Source of the DNA: Beroe forskalii
Taxonomy: Eukaryota > Ctenophora > Nuda > Beroida > Beroidae
Length of the DNA stretch: 64,000 nt
Direction: 5' to 3'
Assembly (NCBI GenBank): GCA_011033025.1
Contig: WFMF01000073.1
Coordinates: 464,579-528,578, forward strand
Shown in pieces: positions 1 through 12,395 of this stretch; positions within the stretch are counted from its first letter, which is position 1; each line of letters opens with the position of its first letter. The notes under the pieces were generated by a model. It was not told where the DNA came from and did no database searches. It saw only the letters and a program-made list of their open reading frames with translations. The position numbers were made by a program, and so were the translations under genes.

Positions 1-265
1 AGTACCTAACATTTGATTTTAACCAGTCAACAATTTCGGTACAAGCAAAACATTCCGTGAGTTAAACAGTAAGTCTTGGTTTGAACTGAAAACAGTTGAC
101 AACAGTCTCACGTGGTACAATATTACTATTACTAACCAAACAAAAAATATATCATTCATAATAAGGCATGGCAAATTTCCAGTCATGTCACTGGAAGTAT
201 TTATTATCAATGAGAAGCACCGTAAAAATGAATAGATACTCTAATTGTGACATTAAAAACGACTG

Positions 266-340
266 GGTTCTGAGCTGTCCCGAGGACGTTGAAATAGCAG
301 CAAAGCTGCTATTTCAACTTTCTCGGGACAGCTCAGAACC
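266..340. repeat. 75-nt near-perfect hairpin
   Basis: Arms 266-301 and 305-340 (36 nt each) are reverse complements except for one mismatch and one position that would be a G:U pair in RNA, with a 3-nt loop (AAA). The outer stem begins GGTTCTGAGCTGTCCCGAG. It could be a small fold-back element, a snap-back duplication or a small-RNA precursor. The tiny loop argues against a classical pre-miRNA. Confidence 0.75.
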
Positions 341-1002
341 TGGGGATTTTGGCTCTCATGGGCATAAAAATTTTTTGGAGGCAAAACTCAAAATTTCGCT
401 TAGTAACTTAAGTGCGAAATTTAGTTTCGAAGCGATTCTAAAAATTTCATGGAGAAACAATGAAAAATGGAAAAGTTATAACGAAAAGTAGAAAGTCAAT
501 TTGGGCAAAAGCGCTATCTGAGATATCAGCGATTTAGTGGATTTTTGAAGGTTTTTATGAGCTAAAATGGCCAAATAAGGTCCAATTCGCTTAAAAATTG
601 GTTTGCCCATCAATTTTGACCTAAATGGTGGGCACAACAAGTTTGAAGCTCATATCTCCAAAAATGTGGCCAAAATGGCCATCTTTAGGCCCAAAATAGG
701 CCAACTGCCACTTTGGCGCGCGCGCTTCGCATGGCATAACTTGGCCATTTTTCATCCGATTTTGACAAACAAATAAACTAAAATGATCAGCTCGTCGAGA
801 CGAATCGAATGCAATCAAAAGCTAAGTTCTATCTCCATCAGGTAAAATTTCGATTTTTGGACGCCATTTTTGCTCCGAGGCCTCACATGGGCAATGTTGG
901 ACCTATGGACTCAAGACTACCGTCAAAATGTTGGTACACACCCTGCCCATCCTGGCCAACTCCTATCTCAAATTCGTGTTTTCCAAAATGTGAGGGGTGA
1001 AC

Positions 1003-1120
1003 TACAAACATAACAAAATACTGAATATCGATTTCCTAATTCAAAGATTGACATAAGAGGCGGAAGAGACTAAACTGTGAATCATCAGCGGTTACCCTAC
1101 AGTTGTAAGGTCTCCCTCAA
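1003..1120 (+). repeat. Diverged direct repeat, copy 1 (partner at 2530-2645)
   Basis: The text from ACAAACATAA through GAAGAGACTAAACTG, CATCAGCGGTTACCCT and AAGGTC recurs at about 2530-2645 in the same orientation with scattered substitutions and small indels. The two copies flank the Helitron-like element at 1442-2220. The family is unknown to me. Confidence 0.6.
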
Positions 1121-1441
1121 AGGTTGGCTTGCATCCCCTGTAAAACTTGCATCCTCAGTGATTATTGGTCGAAATGAGTTACTCAACATCCCTAACAATC
1201 TGGCATGCATTCCCTGACTAAAAACCTAGCCACCTGGTTTTCTTTATGATTCAAACATAGTTAAGAGATATTTAATATAATTTTCAGGGCATACCATGGG
1301 TTTCAGCTGATGTCTGTGCTGGCATCACTATTCTGCAATCATCTCAATCCTTGATTGATCTTCACATTTTATCTCTACTACTTTATTGTGCTGCTAACTA
1401 TTAACAATTTTGGATTATTCAAGTGGCTACATCAAAATTAA

Positions 1442-2220
1442 TCTTATATATAATTTCGTAAGAGCACGTGAATAATGTCTGTTTGTGCGGGCGCACAGTT
1501 TAAATTTGAGCTTGCCAAGAAAATATCAAGAGAAACGAAGGCTAAGATGCACATAATGGTACCGTTGCTATGGAAACCAATTTAAGTGCACGTGCAGATA
1601 ACAATCAGTCTATGCGAGTGCTTTCTGATTCGCTACGACGGTTTAATGCTGTGCTGTAGCTTTTTGAAAATTTCTGGCGTTTTCTTTATTTCAATTTGAA
1701 GCTCTCAAGATGGAGAATGGGCATAACTTGAATAACGGAGGATATTCCAGATGGATTGCTTTCATTGTGGCAGAGGTTGGTCAATGGTCGATAATCAAAG
1801 TTGAGTAGGTAATAACTGTAGCTACGAAATTTATTGTTTGAAGCAATTTAAGGTTTAAAACTGTCGAATATAAGTGTAGCAGCCAGCAGGTTATGAAGAC
1901 AGTTCCTAGCTTTGATATATGGAAAAAAATTGTCCAATGTCGGTATGAGAATCGGTTGTCAGAATTAACTTCATCTTGCAATCAAAACGTAACAAAAGTC
2001 GCATCGTTTAGCACGACTAAGATAAACCGAAGGACAACTCTTCACTCTGCTCCTTCATAAAACTGAATATTTTATTTCGTTGATAACTGATCGGATTTTT
2101 TGATGTGGTAAAAAGTATCCAATCACTTTGATTGGTATTGTTTAAAATTTGCGAAAGAGAAGCCGTGTAGCAGCGTCAAGTGGTGAGATGTGTTTTTGCA
2201 GGCCCAAACGGGCCTGCTAG
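1442..2220 (+). mobile_element. Non-autonomous Helitron-like element, copy 1
   Basis: The 779-bp interval starts TCTTATATATAATTT directly after an A. It ends with a perfect hairpin, GCAGGCCC (2198-2205), loop AAAC, GGGCCTGC (2210-2217), running into CTAG followed by T. This fits Helitron insertion between A and T, a 5' TC and a 3' hairpin plus CTRR. The 792-bp minus-strand copy at 22023-22814 shares both termini and about 150 bp of the 5' end, while the middles differ, as is common for Helitrons. The hairpin abuts CTAG instead of lying several bases before it, which is slightly unusual. There is no Rep/helicase frame, so it is non-autonomous. Confidence 0.6.
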
Positions 2221-2529
2221 TTTAGTTATAAATTGACATACTAGCTTCATGAAACTACAAAATCGCCTTTGAAAGAAACTGGAAATTAAACAATGATGCT
2301 AAATTCAAATAAATCAGACAATGTATTACACAATTGAATGAAGTCAAAAATTTGAGAGATGATTTTATCCTTTTAAATGTGACTAGATTGAACCATGATG
2401 AAGGTATTTCAAGTTAGACTAAAGATAGAGCTGTTGGAAATTTTGTAACTTGACTGTAAGAAAGAATGTAATTTGCAGATTGGGATGTTTGATAATCCAA
2501 AGTCTTATCTATAAAGGTGTATGGGTATA

Positions 2530-2645
2530 TGACAAACATAAATAAATTCTGAATATCAATTTTCTAATCCAAAGATCGGAATGGAGAGGGAAGAGACTAA
2601 ACTGCGAATCATCAGCGGTTACCCTGCAGATGCAAGGTCCTCTCT
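2530..2645 (+). repeat. Diverged direct repeat, copy 2 (partner at 1003-1120)
   Basis: Same sequence family and orientation as about 1003-1120, sharing GAAGAGACTAAACTG and CATCAGCGGTTACCCT. It lies about 170 bp before the truncated retrotransposon at 2815, so it is probably not part of that element. Confidence 0.6.
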
Positions 2646-2814
2646 TGTCAACTACGATGAGGTTTTCCATCAGCAAGTGACGAGAGAGAACAGTCACATG
2701 ATTAGGGATTGTTCACATATTACGCAATCAATTTTTGGCCGATTTCAACCCCCCTCCCCCTCGTAATCAAGGTTACAGTAGTTGTATTTGTTACAATAAC
2801 ATGTAACAACTACT

Positions 2815-4990
2815 TTACCAAGCCTTTAGCAGCTACCGAAGAATTCTTAAACCTGTGATAAACCATGCAAAAAGGTCTTATTTCTGTGAGAAAATTCTTG
2901 AGCACAAGGAAAATAAGAAAAAAACATGGGAAGTCATAAATGAAATTCGTGGTAAAAAGAAGAAAGGGCTCAAACCTCCTATTGTCATAAACAATGAAAA
3001 AATTTTAGATAGAAGGAGGATTGCCAATGAGTTCAATAACTATTTCAACTCAATAGCTGCAAATCTTAATCAAGGAATAGATGAAAATTCTGTGGTTAAC
3101 TCAAAATTTTCTAGTTTTGAGGACTTTATGATTAAAAGGGTAGAAAACACAATATTTTTGAATGACTGCAATACTGATGAAATTTTGGAAATAATAGCTG
3201 ATTTTAAGAATGGAAAATCCAGTAACATCCCTGTTTTTGTTATAAAGAAGGCTGCCCATGATATTGCTCCCAAATTGGTCGATTATTTTAATTTGCTCAT
3301 GGGGAGAGGAATCTTCCCTGATGAACTGAAGGTTGGTAAAGTGACCCCTATCTACAAAAAAGATAACCCTGAGGAAATAGGAAACTATAGGCCTGTGTCA
3401 ACACTACCAATCTTTGGCAAGATATTTGAAAAAGTAATTTACACTAGATTATATAGCTTTGCCATTTCTCAAAATATTCTGCATGAAAATCAGTTCGGCT
3501 TTAGGAAATCACACTCCACCTGCCATGCTGTGAATCACTCAGTATCTATTATAGAAGAATGCACTAGAAAACAGAAACATATGCTTGGAATATTCATTGA
3601 TCTAAGTGAGGCCTTTGATACTATTGACCATGAAACCCTTTTGTCTAAGTTAAATAGATATGGAGTTAGAGGGAATGCTAATTGTCTTATTGCAAGCTAT
3701 TTGCATAATAGAAAACAATATACTGAAACTTTAGGTGAAAAATCTGATAAATTGATGATACAGTATGGGGTGCCCCAGGGATCTGTTCTTGGACCACTGC
3801 TTTTCCTCTTTTATATCAATGATATCTCTAATTGCTCTAATCTGGGAAAATTTGTACTCTTTGCAGATGACACAAATTTGTTTGTTGAAGGCAAAACTGA
3901 AGAAGAGGCTTTTTAAGAATGGTAACGAAATTTTAATCTGTCTTAACAGGTACATGGTTCTCAATAAACTTCACATAAATATGACAAAATTCTACTACAT
4001 TCACTTTAAGCCAAAAAGCTTTAAGGGAACTGGTTCTGAAGAAAATCTTGTGTTAAATGATATCCCAGTCAAGAAAACTGATCAAACAAGGTTTTTAGGT
4101 GTTATAATAGATGAAAAGCTGTCTTGGGAGCCCCACACTGCAAATCTAAAGAGAACTCTTACCTATGCAACATCAATTCTCAACAGAATACAGAAAAATG
4201 TTCCTGAACACTTATTCCGAGAGCTCTACTATACTCTCTTTGAGTCTCATCTCTCCTACTGTATATCAGTATGGGAGATGCTGCTATGTGTAGGTTGCAG
4301 CCCCTCTGGATTACCCAGAAGCATTGCATAAGAGTTCTTTTTTGGAGATAGGGAAAAGTTTCTGAACAAATTTAAAACATGTGCTAGAACCAGAATATTT
4401 GAAGACCAAAATTAGACTCTTCATTTTTTGATAAAGAACCGAGTAAGCCACTTTTCCAGACAAACAATATCCTATCACTGTTCAATCTCTATACCTATCA
4501 CTGTATAATGGAAATATTTAAGATCCTTAAATTTCATTATCCTATCCCACTTTACACAAGCTATAATATTTCCAAGAGGAAGCAGACCACAATAAACCTT
4601 GATAAACCTTCTCAAACATTTATCTATCGATCTGCTGCCTTATGGAATGCTGTAGTAAAAAAGCTGAAAGTAACTGATTACTCAGATAATGTTAGCTCTG
4701 TCCGTGCAAGGCTCAAGCAGCTTCTACTAGGGCTTCAGCATAAGGACCTTCCAACTTCATGGAGCACTGAGGATTATAATGTAAGCAAGTTGGCATGCCT
4801 CTCATAATTTTTCTTTTTTTTCTTTTTTGTTCGACTGTAGCTCTCTTATGTGAATGATGAATCTACACCCAATGAAACTCAATAGTATTAGGTAGGTATC
4901 GAGGTTGACTGGCCCTCATCTCATTTTTGATCTTTAATAGTTGCCCATTTTATTATTTATTGTTTGTTGATTGATTAATAAATTGATTTG
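2815..4990 (+). pseudogene. Truncated, frameshifted non-LTR retrotransposon (endonuclease lost)
   Basis: A decayed reverse-transcriptase ORF of the Jockey/CR1-like group. Coding similarity starts abruptly near 2815, upstream of the first ATG (2855), so the element is 5'-truncated and lacks the endonuclease. The RT shows NYRPVSTLP, a catalytic LSEAFDTIDHE block, GVPQGSVLGP and FADD. The frame is lost near 3900 and continues in another frame (LGVIIDEKLSWEPH block) to about 4330. After a gap, the C-terminal part (YRSAALWNAVV) lies at 4508-4807. The AT-rich tail to about 4990 is probably the 3' UTR. It is clearly diverged from the other two non-LTR copies here and cannot encode an active enzyme. 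Confidence 0.85.
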
Positions 4991-5839
4991 CTATATTTTA
5001 TTTGATAGAATATTAAAGACAAAATAGTAAAAAATGATCCTCTTTACAAACAAGTCCAAAGGCTTCTCAAAATAGAACCATAAAATCAATGCTGGAGTAG
5101 TCTGCATCATCATCAAAGATAAGTACCTGCCTAAGCAACAGCAATCAAACCTAGTAATAAAAGTTGCTATACAAAATTAAAACGTGGAACAGCTTGAGTT
5201 GTGGTGTACACAATAGCGAACAGCACGAGTACCCTTGTGCCCCTTAAGCTGTTCACAGCTCTTTGAGATGGTGCAGGCATACTAGCCTATATTTCGTGCT
5301 ATGTTATATATTTAATTGTCCTGAAAAGATTGGCGCAAATATTAATTTTCTTGTTTTACTGAAATTTTCTTGTTTTACTGAACATAATTATGCTGAAAAC
5401 CCCTCCACCTCTTGGCGATTACAAAATATGAGAACGATCCCTTAATGTATTTAATAACCAAGGACTAGGAAGAATATCAGTCATATGATCCCTGACCCCT
5501 CAGTTTACTACTATTAACATTGGAACTCAGGAACTGATGTGCAAAAGGTCTGGACAGTCCCCAGCGAGCTCTGATGCTCCTTGGCAGTTACAGTGTCTCA
5601 ATGTGTCTAGGGACTGAGGATGGTAACAAATCCCATTAATCCCCATATCAGGGGGAGTTTCAGTGTCCCAATTGTCCCTGTCCCAATTTACTTTTTTTTG
5701 AGTTTGGGACTGGTTTTTGGGACAATTGGGACATTTGGGACAATTGGGACAAACCAAAAGCTGAAAAAATCAGTCATTTATCACTTTTTACATTGATTCA
5801 AGATTTTCTATCATTGAAATGAATATTATATTCAAACTA
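4991..5839. other. Non-coding spacer with short GTCCCA/TGGGAC repeat
   Basis: No gene seen. At about 5655-5757 the + strand carries TGTCCCAATTGTCCC text followed by TGGGACAATTGGGACA text. This is the same low-complexity repeat as at 8281-8668. The unit GGGACAATTGGGACA followed by TGAAAC and a C-run occurs here on the minus strand and near 8655 on the plus strand, so related repeats lie on both sides of the retrotransposon at about 5840-8130. Confidence 0.55.
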
Positions 5840-8203
5840 AATAATAAATAAATAAATAGTGACAATTATAAAGCACTTCTTTTAAGCTGAGCTTTTACAC
5901 AGAAGTGCTTGATCCATTTAAAATGCTAAAAAGACTTTAACCTAAAAATAACAATCCAAAAAAACCCACAATTTAAAGGCCAAAATTGCATCATAATAAT
6001 TAAGGTCAAAGGTAAATAAACTAAGAAAATCTATGCAAAGGAGAAACTACGAATAACTAGCAAAACTAAGCTAATTTCTTAATGAAAGTCAGTAACAATG
6101 AACCATGTTTACATCTTAATAAATTAAACTAAATAAACTAAACTAAATTTGATTGAAATGATTCTGTACCTATTAGGCTATTAACTCCTTCATCTCATAG
6201 TCAGATGCATTAAATAAGAAAGTTTTCAGTAATGATTTAAAAGTTTCAACATTGCATGCAGAAACTACATTTCTAGGGAGCCTATTCATTAACTTAGGGC
6301 CAATAACACTAAAACTTTTGCCTCCATATGCAGACCTATGATTTGGTACCAGAAGCTTAAGTGAGTGTCCATGATGAGAATAAACAAAAAGTTCTTGCAA
6401 ATATTGAGGTGATTGACCCACTACAGACTTATAAGATAAAAGTGCAAGTTTGAAAATCACTCTCTTTCTCACATTGAGCCAATGCAATTCCTTCAAGTCA
6501 TTGTCCATGTGATCATGTTTGTATTTACCCATAACCGTCTTAGCACATGCATTTTGGATGAGCTGTAGTTGTGACAATAATCTCTCTGATATTCCAAAGT
6601 ACAGACCATTACAATAATCCAAGCATGAGACTATGAGAGCATTTATGATGACTTTCAACTGATCTTTATTTAACAGGAAACGGATCTTGTTCACATTCCT
6701 GATTGTTCTGAAACACTTTTTCTTCAGCTCAGTAACTTGTTTTGCCAGTGATAGTTTTGAGTCAAAGAACACACCCAGATTTCTAAAATTAGATACAAAT
6801 CTAATTGTCATTCCAGAAGGAAAATTTATGCCTTTTATTCTAATATTACTCAAGGTCCTGTTGCTACCCAGCACTGCAATTTGGGTTTTAGAGCCATTCA
6901 GTTGTAAATAGTATTGATCCATCCATGATTGAACTTTTTCAAAACATCTCCTAAGATCATAAACGAGGATAACACTCTGTGATGTTGGCTTGAATGACAG
7001 CATAATCTGGTGGTCATCTGCATAACCTTCAATTGAAAAACCAAGTTTCTGAACAAATCTGTAAATTGAGCGTATGTAGATATTAAATAGTACAGGTCCA
7101 AGTACAGATCCCTGTGGCACCCCAAATTTTATTATTATTTCTTCAGAAACTTCATCATTTACTCGGACTCTTTGAGTTCGCCCTGTGAGAAAACTGTGAA
7201 ACCATGAAAGAACAGTGCTTCTCAAACCAATCTCATTTCGCAAGATCTTCAATAACAAAGCATGATCAACTGTATCAAAAGCAGCTGACAAATCTAACAT
7301 CATCATGACAGTGCAGCTATTCTCATCACTTGCTACCAGCAAATCATTCCAAACCCTGATAAGAAGAGTCTCTGTGCTGTGATTTTTCTTATAGGCTGAT
7401 TGCTGTGGGCAGTCCAAACCATTCAATAACAGATGATCATTCAGTCTTCGAAGGACGACCCTCTCAACAAGCTTGCCCAAAAAGGTTAAGTTAGACACAG
7501 GTCTAAAATTCTTCAGGTTGTTTGGATCAGATGAATCATCTTTCAAGAGAGGTACAATATCTGCTCTTTTGACACCATCCATACTTCCTGTTAAGAGGGA
7601 GATGTTCACCAAATTAACGAGTGTAGGAATAATCAAATCTGTGTTTTCTTTGAAGAGTGAGTAAGGTAATAAATCATCTGGGGCACATTTTATCCCACTC
7701 TCATTGACTATTTCCTTCACTTCATCAATATTTGTTGGTCTGAACTCATGCATTAGTTTCATTTGAGGAATCTCATCTTCTTGTATAGCATGTCTCAACC
7801 TCATGCCAGATCTTATTTTGTCTATCTTTTCTTGAAAGAAGGTATTGAATCGTTGAGCAAGTTCAAAAAGATTTACAGTATCATTTGGCAGTGGTTTAGT
7901 CTGATTCCTGTCGAGCACTTTATTTACAAACTTGTACAGCGTTTTTGGATTGCCCTCTGCCTTCTTGATCATATTTCTAAAGTATATCTTCTTTTTAGTA
8001 TTAGCCATATTAGTACATTCTTGACAGAGATCTTTGTAGGCTATCAAGTGCGACAGTGATTTCCCTTTTGTCCTTTCTGCCTTTCTTCTCAAGTATTCTA
8101 AGTACATATTTTGGTTGTGTGTGTTTGCAGTGGTTAAGTGTTCCCACTTCCCTATCCCAAAACCTTTGATGGGAAAAAGACATTGGCAGTTGCAACGCAG
8201 CAA
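5840..8203 (-). mobile_element. 5'-truncated non-LTR retrotransposon with open RT frame
   Basis: The open frame 6173-8203 (676 codons, minus) encodes a reverse transcriptase of the same family as the element at 18726-21665. Similarity begins near 8130 at EYLRRKAER; the roughly 25 codons before it are unrelated host sequence, so the endonuclease half and ORF1 are missing. RT blocks visible are FRPVSNLTFLGKLVE, LDLSAAFDTVDH, GVPQGSVLGP and YADD. The C-terminal HWLNVRKRVIFKLALLSYKS region is also shared. The 3' end carries a conserved hairpin (5872-5909) and an (AATA)n tail on the + strand near 5841-5858. The RT frame has no stops, which suggests a fairly young insertion, but the truncated copy cannot be autonomous. 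Confidence 0.9.
5872..5909 (-). other. 3'-UTR stem-loop of non-LTR copy
   Basis: AGCACTTCT (5872-5880) pairs with AGAAGTGCT (5901-5909), with an inner AAGCTGAGCTT mini-stem, directly beside the (AATA)n tail. The plus-strand copy has the same structure at 21921-21957 with a compensating base-pair change in the outer stem. Such 3' stem-loops next to a short tandem tail are known RT recognition signals in LINEs of the L2/UnaL2 type. That role here is inferred. Confidence 0.7.
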
Positions 8204-8280
8204 GTGCTCCTATGTAGCAGGCTGTGAGACAAAAAACACTAAACTGCCACTTAAAAACACAATCATTTGATTCCCAGTTG

Positions 8281-8668
8281 TCTCTGTCATTTTTGTCCCA
8301 ATTGTCCTAAATGTCCCATTTGTCTCAAATGTCCCATTTGTCCCAGTCCATATCCACTTTTTTGAGTCCCATTTGTTCCATTTTCTCTGTCCCATTTGTC
8401 CCAATCGTCCCATTTGTCCCAAATGTCCCAATTGTCCCAGTCCGCATTCACTTTTTTGAGTCCCATTTGTTCCATTTTCTCTGTCCCATTTGTCCCAATT
8501 GTCCCATTTGTCCCAAATGTCCCAATTGTCCCAGTCCGCATTCACTTTTTTTAGTCCAATTTGTCCTATTTTCTCTGTCCCATTTGTCCCAATTGTCCCA
8601 TTTGTCCCAAATGTCCCATTTGTCCCTGTCCCAATCCACTTTTTCTTGAGTTTGGGACAATTGGGACA
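8281..8668. repeat. GTCCCA hexamer minisatellite, about 94-bp higher-order unit
   Basis: Repeated GTCCCA words joined by TTT, AAT and AAA spacers form a higher-order unit of about 94 bp, repeated roughly four times. Each unit contains a CACTTTTTTGAGTCC-like segment (near 8355, 8449, 8543 and 8638). It ends in a C homopolymer near 8675. Translated, it gives Trp-Asp-rich frames on one strand and Ser-Gln-Leu/Pro-rich frames on the other; these are by-products of the repeat, not genes. Confidence 0.85.
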
Positions 8669-9878
8669 GTGAAACCCCCCCCCCCCATATCCCAGCAGAT
8701 TGAAATCTGACAGGTGGTGCACACTGCACAATAACAATTTTTTGATAGTTACTGCCTTTTAGAAATCTAAAGATAAGATAAAGATAAACCTTTTTGCTTT
8801 ACAGCAACCAGTTCCACAACAAACTCTTCACAAAACTACATCGCTCATTTCAACACATGTTACGATGTGTTCATGGTTTCATAACTAAAATGCAACATAA
8901 AGTACTTCAATATCAATTAACAGTGCTATTTAAGTTTATCAATTTGCCTCCCGTGGGTCATCCCAGGCTAGCAATGAACCCCACCCTGAAGTTACAATTT
9001 TATTTAGATCTAAAACCTTAATTTTATTGAAAGTGAAGATTAAGTCGACACTCAAATTTGAGTTACTAGTTATTTGGTATAACCATAATGTCACAATGCA
9101 CGACGCGACCAAAATTTAGTTAGGTACCTGATCAGGTATCAATAGTTACAGAAAATTGCGACTGTACGAAAATATTAATACGCACTAGTACGCTAGTAGA
9201 AGTTAAGCTGCTAGCATGTGCGTCCCGATCGGAACTGTATGAGGGGCGGCCGTTGGGCTGCTCCACCCCGACGGTGGCTGTGTGCCGGTCTCGGTTGCTC
9301 ATCCCCCCTTGCATTGATCAGACTTGATCGGCTCATGTAGCGGTATGCATCCGGACTTTAGAAGTTCACGCCATTTGCTGCTGTGCATGAGCGGGCGAGC
9401 TTCCGATAGCGCGTGCACAGAGTGTAGTCTGAGGGCCGTCCTTTCTTTGGAACGCATTGAGGCGCATCAAGTCTGCAGACATTGCATATCTTGAAGCGAT
9501 TCAGTCCAGGCCTTTGTATCTAAAAATTAATCCTGATAATTGAAAATTAAGTGAAAATGTAATGCATATTTGAGTTTGAATTATGACTGATGCATAAAAA
9601 TGCGCGTTTGCAACGCATTTTTTGAATAATTTGATGCATGCATTATTATTAGAATTATAGAATATAGATGACTTCCTCATATAACTAATTGATCATTGAT
9701 GTAAAATTTAGATCATTTCAACTAATCTAGATCATTTTAACTAAACGAACACAGTTAAGTTATAATTAAAATTAAAATATATTTACAGTGCTGTAAAGCA
9801 TTGAAGCTCACAGGATAGCACTTTGCTCAACCTGTTCCAGACAAAATCTGGTAGTTTTTCTGGGGTTTCTCATTTAGG
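8669..9878. other. Spacer with GC-richer block upstream of retrotransposon ORF1
   Basis: No gene found. About 9198-9520 is distinctly richer in G+C than its surroundings (for example GGGGCGGCCGTTGGGCTGC near 9243). It could be the internal promoter/5' UTR of the non-LTR element whose ORF1 begins at 9879, or unrelated. The exact 5' end of that element is not visible to me. Confidence 0.4.
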
Positions 9879-11030
9879 ATGGTACTCTTACAGGCAACTG
9901 TTAAAGAACCCAGTGATGAAGATAATGATGAACACAATGCCAGTGTTAATGAGGATGATAGTGGCCTTGTCTCAAAACCAATGCAAGTTTTGATACCAAA
10001 GTCAAAGATATCTGCTCCTAATCTGATAGTGGATGGTCAGTGTTCTACATGTAAGTGTGATATTGATGTTTCAACTCATGGAATAAAATGTTGGGGATGC
10101 AAGAATGTTTTTCATGCAATTGGCTGTGATGAGGCTTGTTGTGTGGCTGCAAATTCTGTTTTCACTAATCATTTACTCCCAGCCACAAATAAGACACGGG
10201 GCTTTGAGAAACGTTTTGGAGGGTTTTTCTTTTTATGCAATCATTGCATTACTGAAAAAGAAAAACTTGCATGTGTCTCTGATCAGGATCGTGTCAATAT
10301 TTTGGAAAAGAAGATTGATATGATGCAAAATGATTTCAGAAAAGAACTATCTGCAATGAGAATGCTAATGAAAGAGATGCATAAAGGAGTATCCGAACCA
10401 TCCACCTCCTCAACACCAGTATCTGTACCTCCGAACAACCCTTGGAATGACAAGCAGAAGGTTGATCATCTCAGACGTATGATGGTTATTAAAAAGATTC
10501 TGAGGTAAATCAGTTGATAAAGATTTGTTAGAAAAGGCATGTGTGAATGATGGGGTTGGTGTCTTGAATGCTTTTGAGATGAAAAATCTGGTGACACTGC
10601 AATCATCCTGCAATCAAAGGCAGATGCAGAAACTCTGAAAAATAGTTTGAACAGCCATCTACCCCAACATCAGATAGAGCAAGTTTCTGCAAGAACCCCT
10701 ACTATCAATGTTGTGGGTCTCACTAGAGCTTATGGGAAGGAGGAGCTGTGTGAGATGATCATCAAACAGAACAGTGGGCTGAAGGCAATTTTTGAGACAA
10801 ACACTTCAAATGAGGATAGAAAATTTGATATTGTTGCTGTCACACCCCTCAAATCTCGGCCCACATGCTTTAAGGCTATTATCAGAGTGAGCAATTTAGT
10901 CAGATCTGTCCTTGCAAAGCAATCTGATCGTATTTATGTTGGTTCACAGCCTGTTTGCAAAGTGTATGATAGCTTTTACATTCTTAGGTGCTATAATTGT
11001 CAGCAATTTGGTCATCACAGCAATAGTTGT
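9879..11030 (+). pseudogene. Non-LTR retrotransposon ORF1, 5' part (PHD-like finger and zinc knuckle)
   Basis: ORF1 of a non-LTR retrotransposon, an RNA-binding/chaperone protein. The frame opens at ATG 9879 with an acidic N-terminus. A PHD-like Cys/His cluster follows (CSTC, then CWGC with a downstream HAIGC, then CNHC), then a likely coiled coil near codons 140-175. The frame breaks at a stop near 10506, runs about 100 bp in another frame and returns by 10647, so ORF1 is already damaged by indels. The last readable part ends in a CX2CX4HX4C zinc knuckle (CYNCQQFGHHSNSC) whose final Cys codon is TGT at 11028-11030. The 7-kb fold-back element is inserted exactly there; the rest of ORF1 resumes at 18093. 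Confidence 0.85.
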
Positions 11031-12395
11031 TAGGGTGCGCCCTTTTTTCAAAGTTTTTTAGGCACTTTGACTCGATTGTAGATCTCAGTGAGCTGATCAC
11101 GAGGATACCAAGTTTTTTGAAATTGGACAATGTCTTCCTTTGCCTCTGGTCTTTTTTCTGTTTCGTGACGTCACATCACGTGACCTGTCACGTGATCCGC
11201 CTGCTAGTACTTTGTGCGCGCTCTGATTCCTTGGCGCGCAATTGTAATTCTATCTGCGCGTTCGCGGATCTGAGTTGTCCGTGTCAATTCTGTGCTATCT
11301 ATGGCATTGGCAAGACTTATCTTTATTGAATAATGGAATTTTCTGAACCAATCCATGATAGACGCAGATAGCAAATAATTTAAGAATCAGCAAGTTTGCC
11401 ATTGCCATTTTCAAGCTGATAATTGCGATTACTTGGAAAATGGAAGCTTAAGTTTATACATTGAGAGCTGGGAGGTACATTAGTACTATAGAGGGTTAAA
11501 ATTGTACATCCCAATCAGGAGTCAGGGTGCATGTGACTGCTGAGTGTCCCCAGTCAGATCACATGACAAAGCAGGGGACACTCTCCCTCAACCAATGACC
11601 GAGCAGAACAAGGTTCTCGTGACTGATAGAGGAGGAAGCAAGCAGTATCTCTTTGACCATGAAGAAATCCAGTCAACAGTGACCTAGTTTGTTATATTTT
11701 AACGAGTAGGCCCTCTGCCTAATTCTATTGAACATCGTTCGGCAGTCTTGAAGCTTATTCCGATCCCGAGATCTGTTAAATGTGAAACACTCCAAAATCC
11801 GTTTTATTGTTTTGTTCTTTTATCAGTCATGAACTTGAAGGGATTATGTCTGGCGTTGCCAGACTCCCTGGGTCTGATAAAGTTGGACAAAGCGGATTCA
11901 AAACGACGGAATGTCGCTCGGAATCATGGGAATCGAGGTCAGGGATTAGACCTGTACTTCTGTTGTCCGAGATTGCGAATTCGTACTCTTCTGATTTAGA
12001 TGATTGGGAAACGGCCAAGATAACGGTATGAAAGTTCTTCAGGATTGTGAACTGTCGCTCAGATCTGGGCAACATGAAATTTTCCGATACCAATCTACTG
12101 TTAGACGCAGATAACAGTTGATTTTAGAATCAGCAAATCTTGCCAGTGCCATTTTCAAGCTTATAATTGCGATTACATGGAAAATGGAAGCTTAAGTTTA
12201 TACATTGAGAGCCAAGAAATACATTAGTACTATACAAGGTTAAAATTGTACATCCCAATCAGGAGTCGAGTGTCCCCAGTCAGATCACATGACAAAGCAA
12301 GGGACACTCTCCAACAACCAATGACCGAGCAGAACAAGGTTCACGTGACTGATAGAGAAGGAGGAGGAAGCAAGCAGTATCTCTTTGACCATGAA
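11031..12395. repeat. Left long inverted arm of the 7-kb fold-back
   Basis: Matches the right arm (16716-18092) in reverse complement throughout, with a few substitutions and small indels. Examples are the CACGTGACCTGTCACGTGAT palindrome near 11175 and its partner near 17940, and GATCCCGAGATCTG near 11762 and its partner near 17355. The short frames in the arm appear in mirrored form in the other arm, and no protein family is recognisable. Confidence 0.88.

Larger units (their letters stand above)
1..1441. other. AT-rich non-coding flank
   Basis: I see no gene in this stretch. It holds a long inverted repeat near 266-340, purine/pyrimidine-rich text around 540-760 and one half of a diverged direct repeat at about 1003-1120. 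Short open frames on both strands show no recognisable domain. Confidence 0.5.

Noticed and set aside
8210..8737. Trp-Asp-rich and Ser-Gln/Pro-rich frames on both strands
   Set aside because: Both derive from the GTCCCA minisatellite and are open on several frames at once.
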